DNA of 46,705 bases from Caulobacteraceae bacterium. Its GTDB lineage: Bacteria > Pseudomonadota > Alphaproteobacteria > Caulobacterales > Caulobacteraceae. This document shows, piece by piece, positions 19,619 through 31,133 of the stretch. Position 1 is the first letter of the stretch; every line of letters starts with the position of its first letter. A program made the translations under genes and the position numbers. The notes under the pieces are model-generated. The model was not told where the DNA came from. It made no database searches and saw only the letters and a list, made by a program, of their open reading frames with translations. The stretch is taken from assembly GCA_947447115.1 (NCBI GenBank), contig CANFKD010000004.1, positions 1-46,705 of the forward strand, written 5' to 3'.

Positions 19619-21238
19619 ATGACGCCGGGATTGATGCAACAGACGCCGCTGCTGATCACGCAGATCATGCAGTTCGCCGCCCGTGCCCATGGCGCGCGGC
19701 CCATCGTGTCCCGGCTCATCGACGAGCCGCTCTGGCGCTATGACTATGCAGGCCTTGCCAGTCGCTCGGCGCAGGTCGCTAAGGCCCTGATGGGGCTGGG
19801 CGTTCAGGCGGGCGACCGGGTCACGACCTTGGCTTGGAACACCCACCGGCATCTGGAACTGTTCTATGGCGTGCCGGGGCTTGGGGCTGTGCTCCACACG
19901 GCCAATCCGCGCCTGTTTGACGAACAGATCATCTATACGATCGAGCATGCCCAGAGCGGTGTCCTGCTGTTTGACAGCAATTTCGCCGATCTGGTCGCGC
20001 GCATTGCCCCGCAGTTGACCACGGTCAAGACCTTCATCCAGATGTCCGACGAGGCCCTTCATCAGCCCGGCGCGGTCGACGCCCTATGCTATGAGACCCT
20101 GCTGGCAGCCCAGAGCCCGGCCATCACTTGGCCCAGTTTTGACGAAAATGCCGGGGCCTTCCTTTGCTATACGTCAGGCACCACGGGTGATCCCAAGGGT
20201 GTGCTCTATAGTCACCGGGCCGTGGTGCTCCATGCCATGGCAGCGGGTCTGGCCAGCGCCTTTGGCTTTACCGCCTTTGATGTGGTCATGCCCTGTAGCT
20301 CGCTCTATCACGCCACCGCCTGGGGCCTGCCGTTCGTGGCCCCGATCTGCGGGTCCAAGTTGGTCCTGCCGGGCGATAGGATGGACGGCGACAATCTGCA
20401 CGATCTGATCGAGAACGAGGGCGTCACCTTCACCGGCGGCGTGCCGACCATCTGGACCAACTATCTGGCTTGGCTGGACAAGGCCGGCAAGACACCCGGT
20501 ACCTTAAAGCGCGTAGTGATTGGCGGGTCGGCTGTACCTCTAGCCATGGCCCAACGGTTCCACGAGGCTTACGGCGTCGAGGTTCTCCAGATCTGGGGTA
20601 TGACCGAGACCTGCCCCTTGGGTGTGGTCGCCACCCCGACCCCCGCTCTAGCCGAGATGGGTGATGAGGCCTTGCGCCAAGCCATCTGGACCCGGCAGGG
20701 GCGCCTCCAGTTCGGTATTGAGCTGAAAATCGTCACCGAGGACGATCAGGAGGCCCCGATGGACGGCGAAACCTCCGGCGCCCTGATGGTGCGCGGCCCT
20801 TGGACCCTGCAACGCTATTTCCGGCAAGAGGCCGACATTACCGACCCAGAAGGCTGGTTCGACACGGGCGACATCGCCACGCTGGATGCCTATGGCTTCA
20901 TGCGCATCACTGACCGTAAGAAGGACGTCATCAAGTCGGGCGGCGAGTGGATCAGCTCGATTGACCTGGAAAATGTCGCCGTCGCCTGTCCGGGGGTGAA
21001 GGTCGCCGCCGTGATCGGTGTGCCCCATCCCAAATGGGAAGAGCGCCCCTTGCTGATCGTCGAAACCCACGAGGGTGAGAGCGTCACCAAAGACCAGATG
21101 ATTACCTTCCTGACCGAGCGGGTGGTCAAATGGTGGCTCCCCGACGACGTCCTCTTCGCCCCCGTCCCCCTGACCGCCACCGGCAAGATCGACAAAAAGA
21201 CTCTGCGTTTGACTTGGAGCGGGCACCTGTCGGCCTAG
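19619..21238 (+). CDS. Acyl-CoA synthetase (AlkK/DmdB-like AMP-forming ligase)
   Basis: A 539-residue ANL-superfamily ligase that activates a carboxylic acid to its CoA ester with ATP. Motifs: P-loop [11 protein letters not shown] (184-194), WGMTE (A5), WFDTGDIA (A7), [17 protein letters not shown] (A8) and the catalytic lysine in TGKIDKK near the C-terminus. The sequence style ([39 protein letters not shown]) is that of the AlkK-like group, which includes medium/long-chain fatty-acid ligases and the DMSP-pathway ligase DmdB. Specificity cannot be told from sequence. The ATG at 19619 has GAGG 8 bases upstream. It is the last gene of the fadH-acuI block and stops 3 bases before a convergent TetR gene. 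Confidence 0.88.
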   Translation: MTPGLMQQTPLLITQIMQFAARAHGARPIVSRLIDEPLWRYDYAGLASRSAQVAKALMGLGVQAGDRVTTLAWNTHRHLELFYGVPGLGAVLHTANPRLFDEQIIYTIEHAQSGVLLFDSNFADLVARIAPQLTTVKTFIQMSDEALHQPGAVDALCYETLLAAQSPAITWPSFDENAGAFLCYTSGTTGDPKGVLYSHRAVVLHAMAAGLASAFGFTAFDVVMPCSSLYHATAWGLPFVAPICGSKLVLPGDRMDGDNLHDLIENEGVTFTGGVPTIWTNYLAWLDKAGKTPGTLKRVVIGGSAVPLAMAQRFHEAYGVEVLQIWGMTETCPLGVVATPTPALAEMGDEALRQAIWTRQGRLQFGIELKIVTEDDQEAPMDGETSGALMVRGPWTLQRYFRQEADITDPEGWFDTGDIATLDAYGFMRITDRKKDVIKSGGEWISSIDLENVAVACPGVKVAAVIGVPHPKWEERPLLIVETHEGESVTKDQMITFLTERVVKWWLPDDVLFAPVPLTATGKIDKKTLRLTWSGHLSA

Positions 21239-21241
21239 TCC

Positions 21242-21868
21242 CTAATCAATCACCCTTGCCACGGCTGCACCAATGACCGCTTCGGCTTCACTCGGGCTGA
21301 GGTTCTGGTCGCGCCGAAGCCGGTTCCAGCTGTCGAAGCTAAGCAACAGGTCGAGGGCTTCGACCTTGACCTTGTCGGCCATGATCTCGGGCGACAGGGC
21401 ATCTTCCAAAATCTTACGAAGGCCTGCGGACATGCGCCTTTGCTCGCTGCCCAGAAAGCTGGATCGGTGCGCGAGGGTTGTGGAGGCGCGTCTAAAGGGG
21501 GCGATGCGTTCGAATAGTCCCGCGCGGCGGCTGATGAGGTCGGTGAGGCGATCAGCCACCGTTTCACCAGCATGGGGCCGGTAGAAGGTCTTGACGATCT
21601 CCGCCTCGATGACCTGAGACATCTCGCTATAGAGGCTGTCCATATCCTTGAAGTGACGAAAGACACTGCGCAGACCGACCTGAGCGCGCAGGGCTACCTG
21701 TTCGGCGCTAGGCGAGATTTCACCTTCTCCGACCAGATCCAGTAAGGCCTGCACGATGCGGGTGCGGCTATCGACAGACCGTTGGCGACGACCATCGGCT
21801 TGGATCGGTTCACTCAAGGCGCGGGGTGCATCTTGGGCGTTCGGCTGCTGCGTGAGGTCAAAACTCAT
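21242..21868 (-). CDS. TetR family transcriptional regulator
   Basis: A 208-residue TetR-type repressor. A 25-residue polar leader precedes the helix-turn-helix domain at about 35-80 (RIVQALLDLVGEG, AEQVALRAQVGLRSVFRHFKDMDSLY), where VGLRSVFRHF is the recognition helix region. The C-terminal ligand and dimer domain is variable and gives no hint of the effector. Its ATG overlaps the stop of the MBL-fold hydrolase gene by 4 bases (ATGA), so it is cotranscribed with it and probably controls that operon through the site proposed at 22973-22999. It meets the acyl-CoA ligase gene end to end, so lipid-related control is also possible. Confidence 0.88.
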   Translation of the reverse strand: MSFDLTQQPNAQDAPRALSEPIQADGRRQRSVDSRTRIVQALLDLVGEGEISPSAEQVALRAQVGLRSVFRHFKDMDSLYSEMSQVIEAEIVKTFYRPHAGETVADRLTDLISRRAGLFERIAPFRRASTTLAHRSSFLGSEQRRMSAGLRKILEDALSPEIMADKVKVEALDLLLSFDSWNRLRRDQNLSPSEAEAVIGAAVARVID

Positions 21869-22935
21869 AGTCGGTTTGTCTTCTTGATAGAGGTCGAGTT
21901 GGCGGGGAGGGTGAAGAAGTCGCCGTCCGTTCCGATGACCAAGCGGCCGTGGAAGATCTGACGGGCCTTGCCCAAGAAGGGGCCTTCTAACGCCTTGAGC
22001 CTTAAGGGGGGAACAATGTGATCCAGCAGCAGCATCTTGACGCCCGCCTTCTGGGCGATGGTCGCAGCCTGTTCAGGGCTGGTGTGATAGCCGGGAATGT
22101 CATGCAAGATGGCCTCGAGGTTCGGTCGTCCGGCCTTGGCTGCGCTCTTTTGCATCATCAGCACGAGTTCTGGCGACAGGGCTTCGTGGATCAGGATGTC
22201 AGCGTCTTTGGCGGCCGTCTGGACGCTCGCTGTCGGCTTGGTGTCGCCGCTGATCACGACCTTTCGGCCCTTATATTCAAAGACATAACCGACCGCCGGT
22301 TCGACGGGGTTGTGGTCAACGAGGAAGGCGCGGACCTTGAGGTCCGGCTCATCGATGATGAGGGCCTCGGGATGGGCGGCATCGATAGGGAAGGGGCGCG
22401 CCTCGCCGCCTGATCCCTCTGGCGGCATCACCTTTGGGCCGTGGTGGGCGATGCGATAGCCGCGGTCGAGGGCATAGGCGGTGTTGAAGCCAAACACGAC
22501 CTGATCAACCCCCGGAGGGCCATAGACTGTCAGGGGCTTTTGCGCTGAGCCGCCCCAATGCTGAAGCATCAGGCCGCCCAGTCCATCAATGTGATCAGAA
22601 TGGAAATGGGTGAGGAACGCCGCATTGACCCGTGCTGGAGGCAGGTTCATCAGGCTGAGATTGCGCGTCGCCCCATCGCCAATATCGACCACAAACAGCT
22701 TCTTGCCAGCAATGACCGCCACGCAGGGACCCGCGCGATCGGCATCAGGCAGGGGAGAACCCGCGCCGCACAGGCCGACATGTAGACCGTCAGGCAAGGC
22801 ATCGATGGGGTCCGCGGCCAAGGTCTTGACCAGAACCCGCTCCATCAACGCAACGGCGATCTTACCGCGCAGCAGAAAGCCACCGCCAATCAAGGCCAGG
22901 ATGACACCCAAAATGAGCAAGGAACGTTTGGACAT
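21865..22935 (-). CDS. Membrane-anchored metallo-beta-lactamase-fold hydrolase (RNase Z/arylsulfatase-like)
   Basis: A 356-residue protein with an N-terminal membrane anchor or uncleaved signal (residues 5-23, LLILGVILALIGGGFLL) and an MBL domain placed in the periplasm. The dinuclear metal site is complete: HFHSDH (H110, H112, D114, H115), a histidine in VDHNPVEP, the aspartate in ISGDTK and a final histidine in LDHIVPP. The GxGSPxP and SGDTxP pattern is that of the RNase Z superfamily branch, which also contains exported AtsA-type arylsulfatases. The substrate is unknown. I chose ATG at 22935; in-frame ATG at 22953 and GTG at 22971 exist, but the putative promoter overlaps them. Translation is coupled to the TetR gene downstream. 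Confidence 0.82.
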   Translation of the reverse strand: MSKRSLLILGVILALIGGGFLLRGKIAVALMERVLVKTLAADPIDALPDGLHVGLCGAGSPLPDADRAGPCVAVIAGKKLFVVDIGDGATRNLSLMNLPPARVNAAFLTHFHSDHIDGLGGLMLQHWGGSAQKPLTVYGPPGVDQVVFGFNTAYALDRGYRIAHHGPKVMPPEGSGGEARPFPIDAAHPEALIIDEPDLKVRAFLVDHNPVEPAVGYVFEYKGRKVVISGDTKPTASVQTAAKDADILIHEALSPELVLMMQKSAAKAGRPNLEAILHDIPGYHTSPEQAATIAQKAGVKMLLLDHIVPPLRLKALEGPFLGKARQIFHGRLVIGTDGDFFTLPANSTSIKKTNRL

Positions 22936-22972
22936 AGGTCTATTGGCCTTCATAATAGGGCGGAGACTCACA

Positions 22973-22999
22973 ACTATATTATGGCATGAACAGTGTCAA
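22973..22999 (-). promoter_or_regulatory. Putative promoter with overlapping operator for the MBL-TetR operon
   Basis: On the minus strand TTGACA (22994-22999) is followed after 15 bases by TATAGT (22973-22978). The -35 forms part of an imperfect inverted repeat, TTGACA-C-TGTTCA (22987-22999), sized for a TetR dimer. Predicted transcription would begin near 22966, which supports the ATG at 22935 as the start of the MBL gene. Confidence 0.4.
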
Positions 23000-23013
23000 T
23001 ATATTTACGGGTT

Positions 23014-24084
23014 CTATTCTCTTATAATCGTCCGAAAGCCCGTGTGGGACGCGCCGCTGTCGCTCGGTCCTGCGCTGCGGGCGGCGGGTCTGTAGCGGTA
23101 GCAGTAATCGTCCGAACACAGAAAAGACCCGCCCTTGACCACGTGCTTGGGCACGGTCTGGTCGGCGGGGTCAAAGGCCATGTCCATGGGCGGGCCATAG
23201 GCGGGGTTTTCGGATAGGCCGGGGCGGTACCAGTCCTTGGTCCATTCCCAGACATTGCCGCTCATATCAAAAAGGCCAAAGCCATTGGCGGGGTAGCAGC
23301 CGACCGAGGCTGTGCGCGCCTTATAGCCGTCATCACCATTATCGACGATGGGGAAGACCCCTTGCCAGCTATTGGCGCGGGGCTTGGCGGCGGTCTGGGG
23401 CTCGTCACCCCAGACATAGCGTTTGCCTTCTAGGCCGCCGCGCGCGGCATATTCCCATTCGGCCTCGGTGGGTAGGTCGTGGCCGAGCCACTGGGCGTAG
23501 GCGAGGGCGTCTTGATAGGCGATGTGGACGACGGGCCACTGATCCATGCCCTTGATGGTGCTGTCAGGGCCAAAGGGGTGACGCCAATCGGCTCCCGGAA
23601 TAACGCTCCACCAGGCGGCGGGATTGCTGCGATCGGTTCCGCTTAACATGCCGACAAAGACCAAGGATGAGGGCTTGAGCTGATCCCCACTCAGTTGGGG
23701 ATAGACCTTAGGGTCCAGCGGGCGTTCGGACAGGGTGACATAGCCGGTAGCGGCCACGAACTGGGCGAAGGCGGCGTTGGTGACCTCGGTCTGATCAATC
23801 CAGAAGCTGCCGACCTTAACCTTGGCGGGAGGCCCCTCTTCGCTATGGACGGCTGCAGCCCCCATACTGAAGGTGCCACCCTTGATCTGCACCATCCCGG
23901 CCTTGGGATTGGCGGGCGAAGGGAGGGCCAAGCTGGCCTGACAGGGCTTTGACGGCGCAATGGCCACCTCAGCCTTCTGCGATGGCTTGGCCGAGCAGGC
24001 AGCCAACAGGGTCAGGGCGCACCAACCCACCGCGAGGGGGGCGAGCGGGCCTTTCAGGAGCGTTGGGCGGGATAACTTCGTCAT
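23014..24084 (-). CDS. Formylglycine-generating enzyme (SUMF1 family), predicted lipoprotein
   Basis: A 356-residue SUMF1/FGE protein. Family landmarks are GGTFSMGA, WIDQTEVTNAAFAQFV, LPTEAEWEYAARGG, FDMSGNVWEW and the terminal KGGSFLCSDDYCYRYR. The two active-site cysteines of genuine oxygen- and copper-dependent FGE are present as C323 and C328, with the same five-residue spacing as human C336/C341; many bacterial FGE-like proteins lack them. FGE converts a cysteine of sulfatases (CxPxR) to formylglycine. Unusually, the N-terminus has a signal peptide and lipobox LAAC (C30), placing the enzyme outside the cytoplasm. No sulfatase gene lies in the window; the MBL hydrolase is 78 bp downstream on the same strand. 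Confidence 0.88.
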   Translation of the reverse strand: MTKLSRPTLLKGPLAPLAVGWCALTLLAACSAKPSQKAEVAIAPSKPCQASLALPSPANPKAGMVQIKGGTFSMGAAAVHSEEGPPAKVKVGSFWIDQTEVTNAAFAQFVAATGYVTLSERPLDPKVYPQLSGDQLKPSSLVFVGMLSGTDRSNPAAWWSVIPGADWRHPFGPDSTIKGMDQWPVVHIAYQDALAYAQWLGHDLPTEAEWEYAARGGLEGKRYVWGDEPQTAAKPRANSWQGVFPIVDNGDDGYKARTASVGCYPANGFGLFDMSGNVWEWTKDWYRPGLSENPAYGPPMDMAFDPADQTVPKHVVKGGSFLCSDDYCYRYRPAARSAGPSDSGASHTGFRTIIRE

Positions 24085-24190
24085 AGGCTCAGGCTACATC
24101 GACCAAGCCTCAGCCGAAAGATGGCATTTCATCATCGGCCCTTGTGCCTATAAAAGGTCCACGACGGCCTATCAGCCTGCGGAGACACCC

Positions 24191-25021
24191 TTGAACTATC
24201 GCCACGCCTTTCATGCCGGAAATTTCGCCGATCTGGTCAAGCATGCCGCCGTGCTGGCCGTTCTGGCGCAGATGACAAAGGCCAAGGCCCCGGTTACGGT
24301 GATCGACACCCATGGCGGTGCCGGTGCCTATGATCTGGGCTCTGAAATGGCGCGCAAGTCGGGTGAGGCTGAGGCGGGCATTGGTCGGCTGATGGCTCTG
24401 CCCAAGGTGCCAGAGGTCTATCAGCCACTCGTCGAAGCGGTGCGAAAGCTCAATGGTGGAAAGGGGTTGCGGCTCTATCCGGGCTCGCCGCGTCTGGTGG
24501 TTGAGGCCCTGAGGCCCGGCGATCACTATATGGTCTGCGAACTTCGCCCAGACGATTTTGCCCTGCTGGAACAGACCCTTAAGGGAGCCAAGGCCAAGGT
24601 CACGGCCCTGATGGATGACGGCTATGTGATGGCCGCTCAGCGCACGCCGCCGACCGGTCCGGTGCTGGCCCTGATCGATCCGCCCTTTGAGCGGGCCGAT
24701 GACTATGATCGAGCGGCGACGGCAGCCCTTGCCATGATCCATCGAAATCCCGGCGCGGTGGTGATGGTTTGGACGCCGCTCAAGGACCTTGAGACCTTTG
24801 ATGGCTTCTTGCGGCGCCTTGAGCAGGTTGCCTTACCGCCAACCCTGGTGGTGGAGGCGCGGCTTCGGCCCCTAACGACCCCCATGCGGATGAATGGCTG
24901 CGCTCTGGTGATCTTGAACGTTCCCGCCGAACTGACAGAGCCGTTGAAGCAGGCGGCCGGTTGGGTGGTCGAGGCCCTTGGCGAACCGGGCGGTGAAGCG
25001 CGGGTCTGGTCGCTCGCCTAG
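24191..25021 (+). CDS. rlmJ: 23S rRNA (adenine-2030-N6)-methyltransferase RlmJ
   Basis: RlmJ methylates A2030 of 23S rRNA with S-adenosylmethionine. The 276-residue protein starts NYRHAFHAGNFADLVKH, the hallmark N-terminus of the family (E. coli YRHSFHAGNHADVLKH). The SAM loop is DTHGGAGAYDL and the catalytic motif DPPF is at 163-166 (D163; E. coli D164). The start is TTG at 24191: it gives exactly the conserved N-terminus and has GGAG 6 bases upstream. The open frame runs back to 23960 over the divergent FGE gene, but that part is unrelated. It is divergent from the FGE gene across 106 bp. Confidence 0.92.
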   Translation: MNYRHAFHAGNFADLVKHAAVLAVLAQMTKAKAPVTVIDTHGGAGAYDLGSEMARKSGEAEAGIGRLMALPKVPEVYQPLVEAVRKLNGGKGLRLYPGSPRLVVEALRPGDHYMVCELRPDDFALLEQTLKGAKAKVTALMDDGYVMAAQRTPPTGPVLALIDPPFERADDYDRAATAALAMIHRNPGAVVMVWTPLKDLETFDGFLRRLEQVALPPTLVVEARLRPLTTPMRMNGCALVILNVPAELTEPLKQAAGWVVEALGEPGGEARVWSLA

Positions 25022-25059
25022 CTCGAATTATTTCGCATGTGCGAGACAAAATCCCGTGT

Positions 25060-25080
25060 TATATTGCGATGCACAATATA
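25060..25080. promoter_or_regulatory. Palindrome containing a PhaR-like binding site
   Basis: TATATTG and CAATATA form a perfect 7-bp inverted repeat around 7 bases. Inside it, 25065-25076 reads TGCGATGCACAA, which fits the PhaR consensus TGCRNYGCASMA that I recall for Bradyrhizobium. A second palindrome, CGCATGTGCG, lies at 25034-25043. The site is 45 bases upstream of the small protein gene at 25125. Confidence 0.45.
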
Positions 25081-25124
25081 GGCCTTGACCGTGATGGCGA
25101 GGTCGCAACACGGAGACAGCGGTT

Positions 25125-25478
25125 ATGAGCCAGCAAGACAAGCTGTCGGGCGAGCCTTCTGCCCGATTTGATCCCCAGTCCCTTTTGACCACCCCCATCG
25201 GCCTATCGACCCCGTTTTTCCTCGCTATTTACAGCGCGGCGAGCGTTGGGGCGGCCTTTTGGTGGATGAGCCAGTTAACGCGCTATACCCATCTTGAGGC
25301 GGTTATGGCGAAGACGGCTGACGCACCCGAGCCTGTCCTTGAGGCCGCGCCTATGACTGAACCAGAGCTTTCGGTTGAAGAACCCGTCGTAGTCATCGCG
25401 GCTGAAGCTGAAACGGCACCCGCCAAGCCAAAGCCCGTCGCAAAGCCTCGCGTCCGCAAGGCCAAGGCGACAACCTAA
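25125..25478 (+). CDS. Small hypothetical protein, possibly polyhydroxyalkanoate granule-associated
   Basis: A 117-residue protein I cannot assign by family. It has a polar N-terminus, a hydrophobic/amphipathic stretch at about 30-50 (PFFLAIYSAASVGAAFWWMSQL) and a low-complexity C-terminal half that is first acidic (Glu/Pro/Val) and then Lys/Pro/Ala-rich (KPKPVAKPRVRKAKA). The basic Ala/Pro/Lys tail resembles some phasins, and the PhaR-like palindrome upstream points the same way, but neither proves it; a single-pass membrane protein is the main alternative. The ATG follows ACGGAGA at a reasonable distance. It ends 5 bases before the convergent meaB stop. Confidence 0.6.
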   Translation: MSQQDKLSGEPSARFDPQSLLTTPIGLSTPFFLAIYSAASVGAAFWWMSQLTRYTHLEAVMAKTADAPEPVLEAAPMTEPELSVEEPVVVIAAEAETAPAKPKPVAKPRVRKAKATT

Positions 25479-25483
25479 CAGAC

Positions 25484-26476
25484 CTAATCCCGCGTCTCGA
25501 AGGCCGCCAAGAGGCGGTCGGCGGCCAAAGGCGCGGGCACCTGTCCGGCCCGAACCGCATCTTCGAGACGGTCTGACATCGCGCTGACCTCTGGCGTATT
25601 GCGGAACATCTGGTCGAGCCGTTCGCGGACCATGGCCCACATCCAGCGCGCGTTCTGGTCGGCGCGGCGCGAGGCCCGCTCGCCATTAGCCTCCATGATG
25701 TCGCGATGGCGCAGGATCTGCTGCCAGAGCTTTTCCAGCCCTGCATTGTTGCGGCCAGAGGCGGTAATGACCGGCGGTGTCCAGTCGTTGGAGGCGGGGG
25801 TCAGGATGTGTAGGGCGGCGCGATAGTCGCTGGCGGACCGCTCAGCGAGGGGCGGGTCAATATCGGCCTTATTGATCACGATCATGTCGGCGATCTCGAT
25901 CAAACCCTTCTTGATGCCTTGAAGCTCATCGCCGCCGCCCGGGATCAGGAGGGCGAGGAAGAAATCGACCATCTCGGCGACCACAGTCTCTGACTGGCCC
26001 ACACCCACCGTCTCGACAATGATCACGTCAAAGCCTGCCGCTTCACACAGAAGCATGGCCTCGCGGGTCTTGCGCGCCACTCCGCCCAGAGCACCGCTCG
26101 AGGGCGAGGGGCGAATGAAGGCGTTGGGATCGATGCTGAGTTGCTCCATCCGGGTCTTGTCGCCCAGGATCGAGCCTCCGGTGCGGCCGCTGGAGGGGTC
26201 TACCGCTAGAACGGCGACCTTATGTCCGGCTGCGGTCAGATTGCCGCCCAAAGCCTCGATGGTGGTGGACTTGCCTGCCCCCGGAACGCCCGTAATCCCG
26301 ACGCGCTGGGCTTTCCCGGTCAGGGGCATAAGGATTTCGAGCATTCGTCTTGCCAGCACCTGATGGTCCATCCGGTTGCTTTCGACCAAGGTGATGGCCC
26401 GCGCCAAAGCCGCGCGCTCACCGGCAGCGACGGCGCTCGCGAGGGCTTCAGGATCGGGCAGGGGCCTTGGGGTCAT
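25484..26476 (-). CDS. meaB: Methylmalonyl-CoA mutase-associated GTPase MeaB
   Basis: A 330-residue G3E GTPase (ArgK/MeaB family). The P-loop is GVPGAGKS (63-70); AVDPSSGRTGGSILGDKTRM, the switch ETVGVGQSE and the guanine-specificity motif NKAD are all present. MeaB guards methylmalonyl-CoA mutase: it gates cobalamin delivery and protects or reactivates the enzyme. With pccA at the window start and acuI, it supports a working propionyl-CoA to succinyl-CoA route, although the mutase genes are not in view. The ATG at 26476 gives the normal family length; the open frame to 26632 adds unrelated sequence. It diverges from clpB across 230 bp. Confidence 0.92.
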   Translation of the reverse strand: MTPRPLPDPEALASAVAAGERAALARAITLVESNRMDHQVLARRMLEILMPLTGKAQRVGITGVPGAGKSTTIEALGGNLTAAGHKVAVLAVDPSSGRTGGSILGDKTRMEQLSIDPNAFIRPSPSSGALGGVARKTREAMLLCEAAGFDVIIVETVGVGQSETVVAEMVDFFLALLIPGGGDELQGIKKGLIEIADMIVINKADIDPPLAERSASDYRAALHILTPASNDWTPPVITASGRNNAGLEKLWQQILRHRDIMEANGERASRRADQNARWMWAMVRERLDQMFRNTPEVSAMSDRLEDAVRAGQVPAPLAADRLLAAFETRD

Positions 26477-26706
26477 GGTCGGGCTCAACAGGGTACGGGT
26501 CGGCGATTGAGCCGGTCCTTGGGCGATAATCTCAATGTCCGCGAAGCGCAATGGGGCGATGGTCCAAGGCCTGTGGGCGGCTATTCTACCGGCGCAGAGT
26601 GTCGCACCCCTTGTGTGCTCGAAAAGCCACACTTACATGCGATAAACTGATCGGGCGATGCCGCAAGGCGGGTTGCTCTGATCGTCCGCCGATAACGGGG
26701 AGTTCT

Positions 26707-29286
<2,580 letters not shown>

Positions 29287-29294
29287 CCTTGGCC

Positions 29295-30296
<1,002 letters not shown>

Positions 30297-30312
30297 GGTC
30301 GGACTTTCAAGC

Positions 30313-30801
30313 TTAGCGAAGGACACCGCTTTGACGGATTGGCCGTCCGGACGCAAGCCGAAGGGTTCCCAAGGCAGAAGAGCCGACCAGCCAGATGGCG
30401 GTGAGCGACATCATCACCACGGTCGTGACGCCCAGACTGATGGTCGATGGTGTGATCGTCACCTTGGAGAAATCGAGGCTGAAATGGTCCATATGGTCCC
30501 AGCCCTCATAGTTCACGGCCTTCATCACCGAGGCGATTGCGGACAGGAGGGTGGTCAGGAAGAAGATGCCCGCGATCAGGGCCAGAGTAAACGAGACCCA
30601 GAAGATGAAGATCTGAAACCGATGGTGACTTCTGATTAGGGGCGAAACCTCATCACGCCGCGAATAGGCCAGCGCGACGGCCACGAGCGCGGGGGCCCCG
30701 GCAAAGAAGATCGAGAAAAACAGAAGTCCATAGGTCAGATAGGCGAGGTTGCGGTCAACGCCGATATCCGACGGATCTGTATCGCTGGAATGCAAGGTCA
30801 C
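30313..30801 (-). CDS. DUF4870-like integral membrane protein
   Basis: A 162-residue protein with three or four membrane segments: about 19-46 (LAYLTYGLLFFSIFFAGAPA), 63-93 (FQIFIFWVSFTLALIAGIFF) and about 122-150. The arrangement of a polar N-terminus, LAYLTYGLLF and an SHHRFQIFIFW loop-helix resembles the DUF4870 and Tic20-like small membrane proteins. Function is unknown. It precedes hemB by 16 bases and is probably cotranscribed with it, but nothing in the sequence links it to haem synthesis. The start is at 30799-30801. Confidence 0.7.
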   Translation of the reverse strand: MTLHSSDTDPSDIGVDRNLAYLTYGLLFFSIFFAGAPALVAVALAYSRRDEVSPLIRSHHRFQIFIFWVSFTLALIAGIFFLTTLLSAIASVMKAVNYEGWDHMDHFSLDFSKVTITPSTISLGVTTVVMMSLTAIWLVGSSALGTLRLASGRPIRQSGVLR

Positions 30802-31133
30802 GGCGCGGCTTTCGTCGGTTTAACCAACCCCCAAGATGAGGCCAGCCAGAGATAATCGCAAGGTGCAGGGCTTGATCTGATGATTGATGATAAAAATGGT
30901 CAATTAGACGAATGAAAATAAGGATTTTGTTGCCCAAGGCCGAGTTGCGCCTTAGCTATCGTGCTGCAACAGGCCGAATGGCTCGTCTGTGCTGCGTCAT
31001 TTCGCGCCTCTCGCGGATTGAGCAGTATAGGTTAGGTTGCAAGAGTTCGGGGCTTGGCGAGTGAATCGCGGTGCCGATGAGTGCGTTTACGGTGGCGGCT
31101 TAAAGGTCCGCTTCTGGGTCAAGGACGATGCAG
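30802..31133. other. Divergent intergenic region upstream of hemA and the hemB operon
   Basis: 332 bases without a supportable gene. It must carry the promoters for hemA (rightward) and the membrane gene-hemB pair (leftward). I see two TTGAT half-sites in direct orientation (30872-30876 and 30884-30888), an AT-rich patch around 30890-30930 and a TGTTGC/GCAACA inverted pair. No convincing -35/-10 pair or FNR-type box was found. Confidence 0.5.

Noticed and set aside
26477-26706. Possible sigma-32 promoter upstream of clpB (CTTGTGT and CTCGAAA segments)
   Set aside because: Neither segment has a -10 like CCCCAT at the right spacing; the match is too weak to report.
30872-30888. Two TTGAT half-sites upstream of hemA and hemB, suggestive of an FNR/FnrL box
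   Set aside because: They are in direct, not inverted, orientation and no ATCAA half lies at the required distance, so they do not form a standard FNR site.
31128-31133. ATG at 31128 as the start of hemA
   Set aside because: Only 2 bases separate it from the AAGGA site; the ATG at 31134 has normal spacing and gives the usual MDYK N-terminus.
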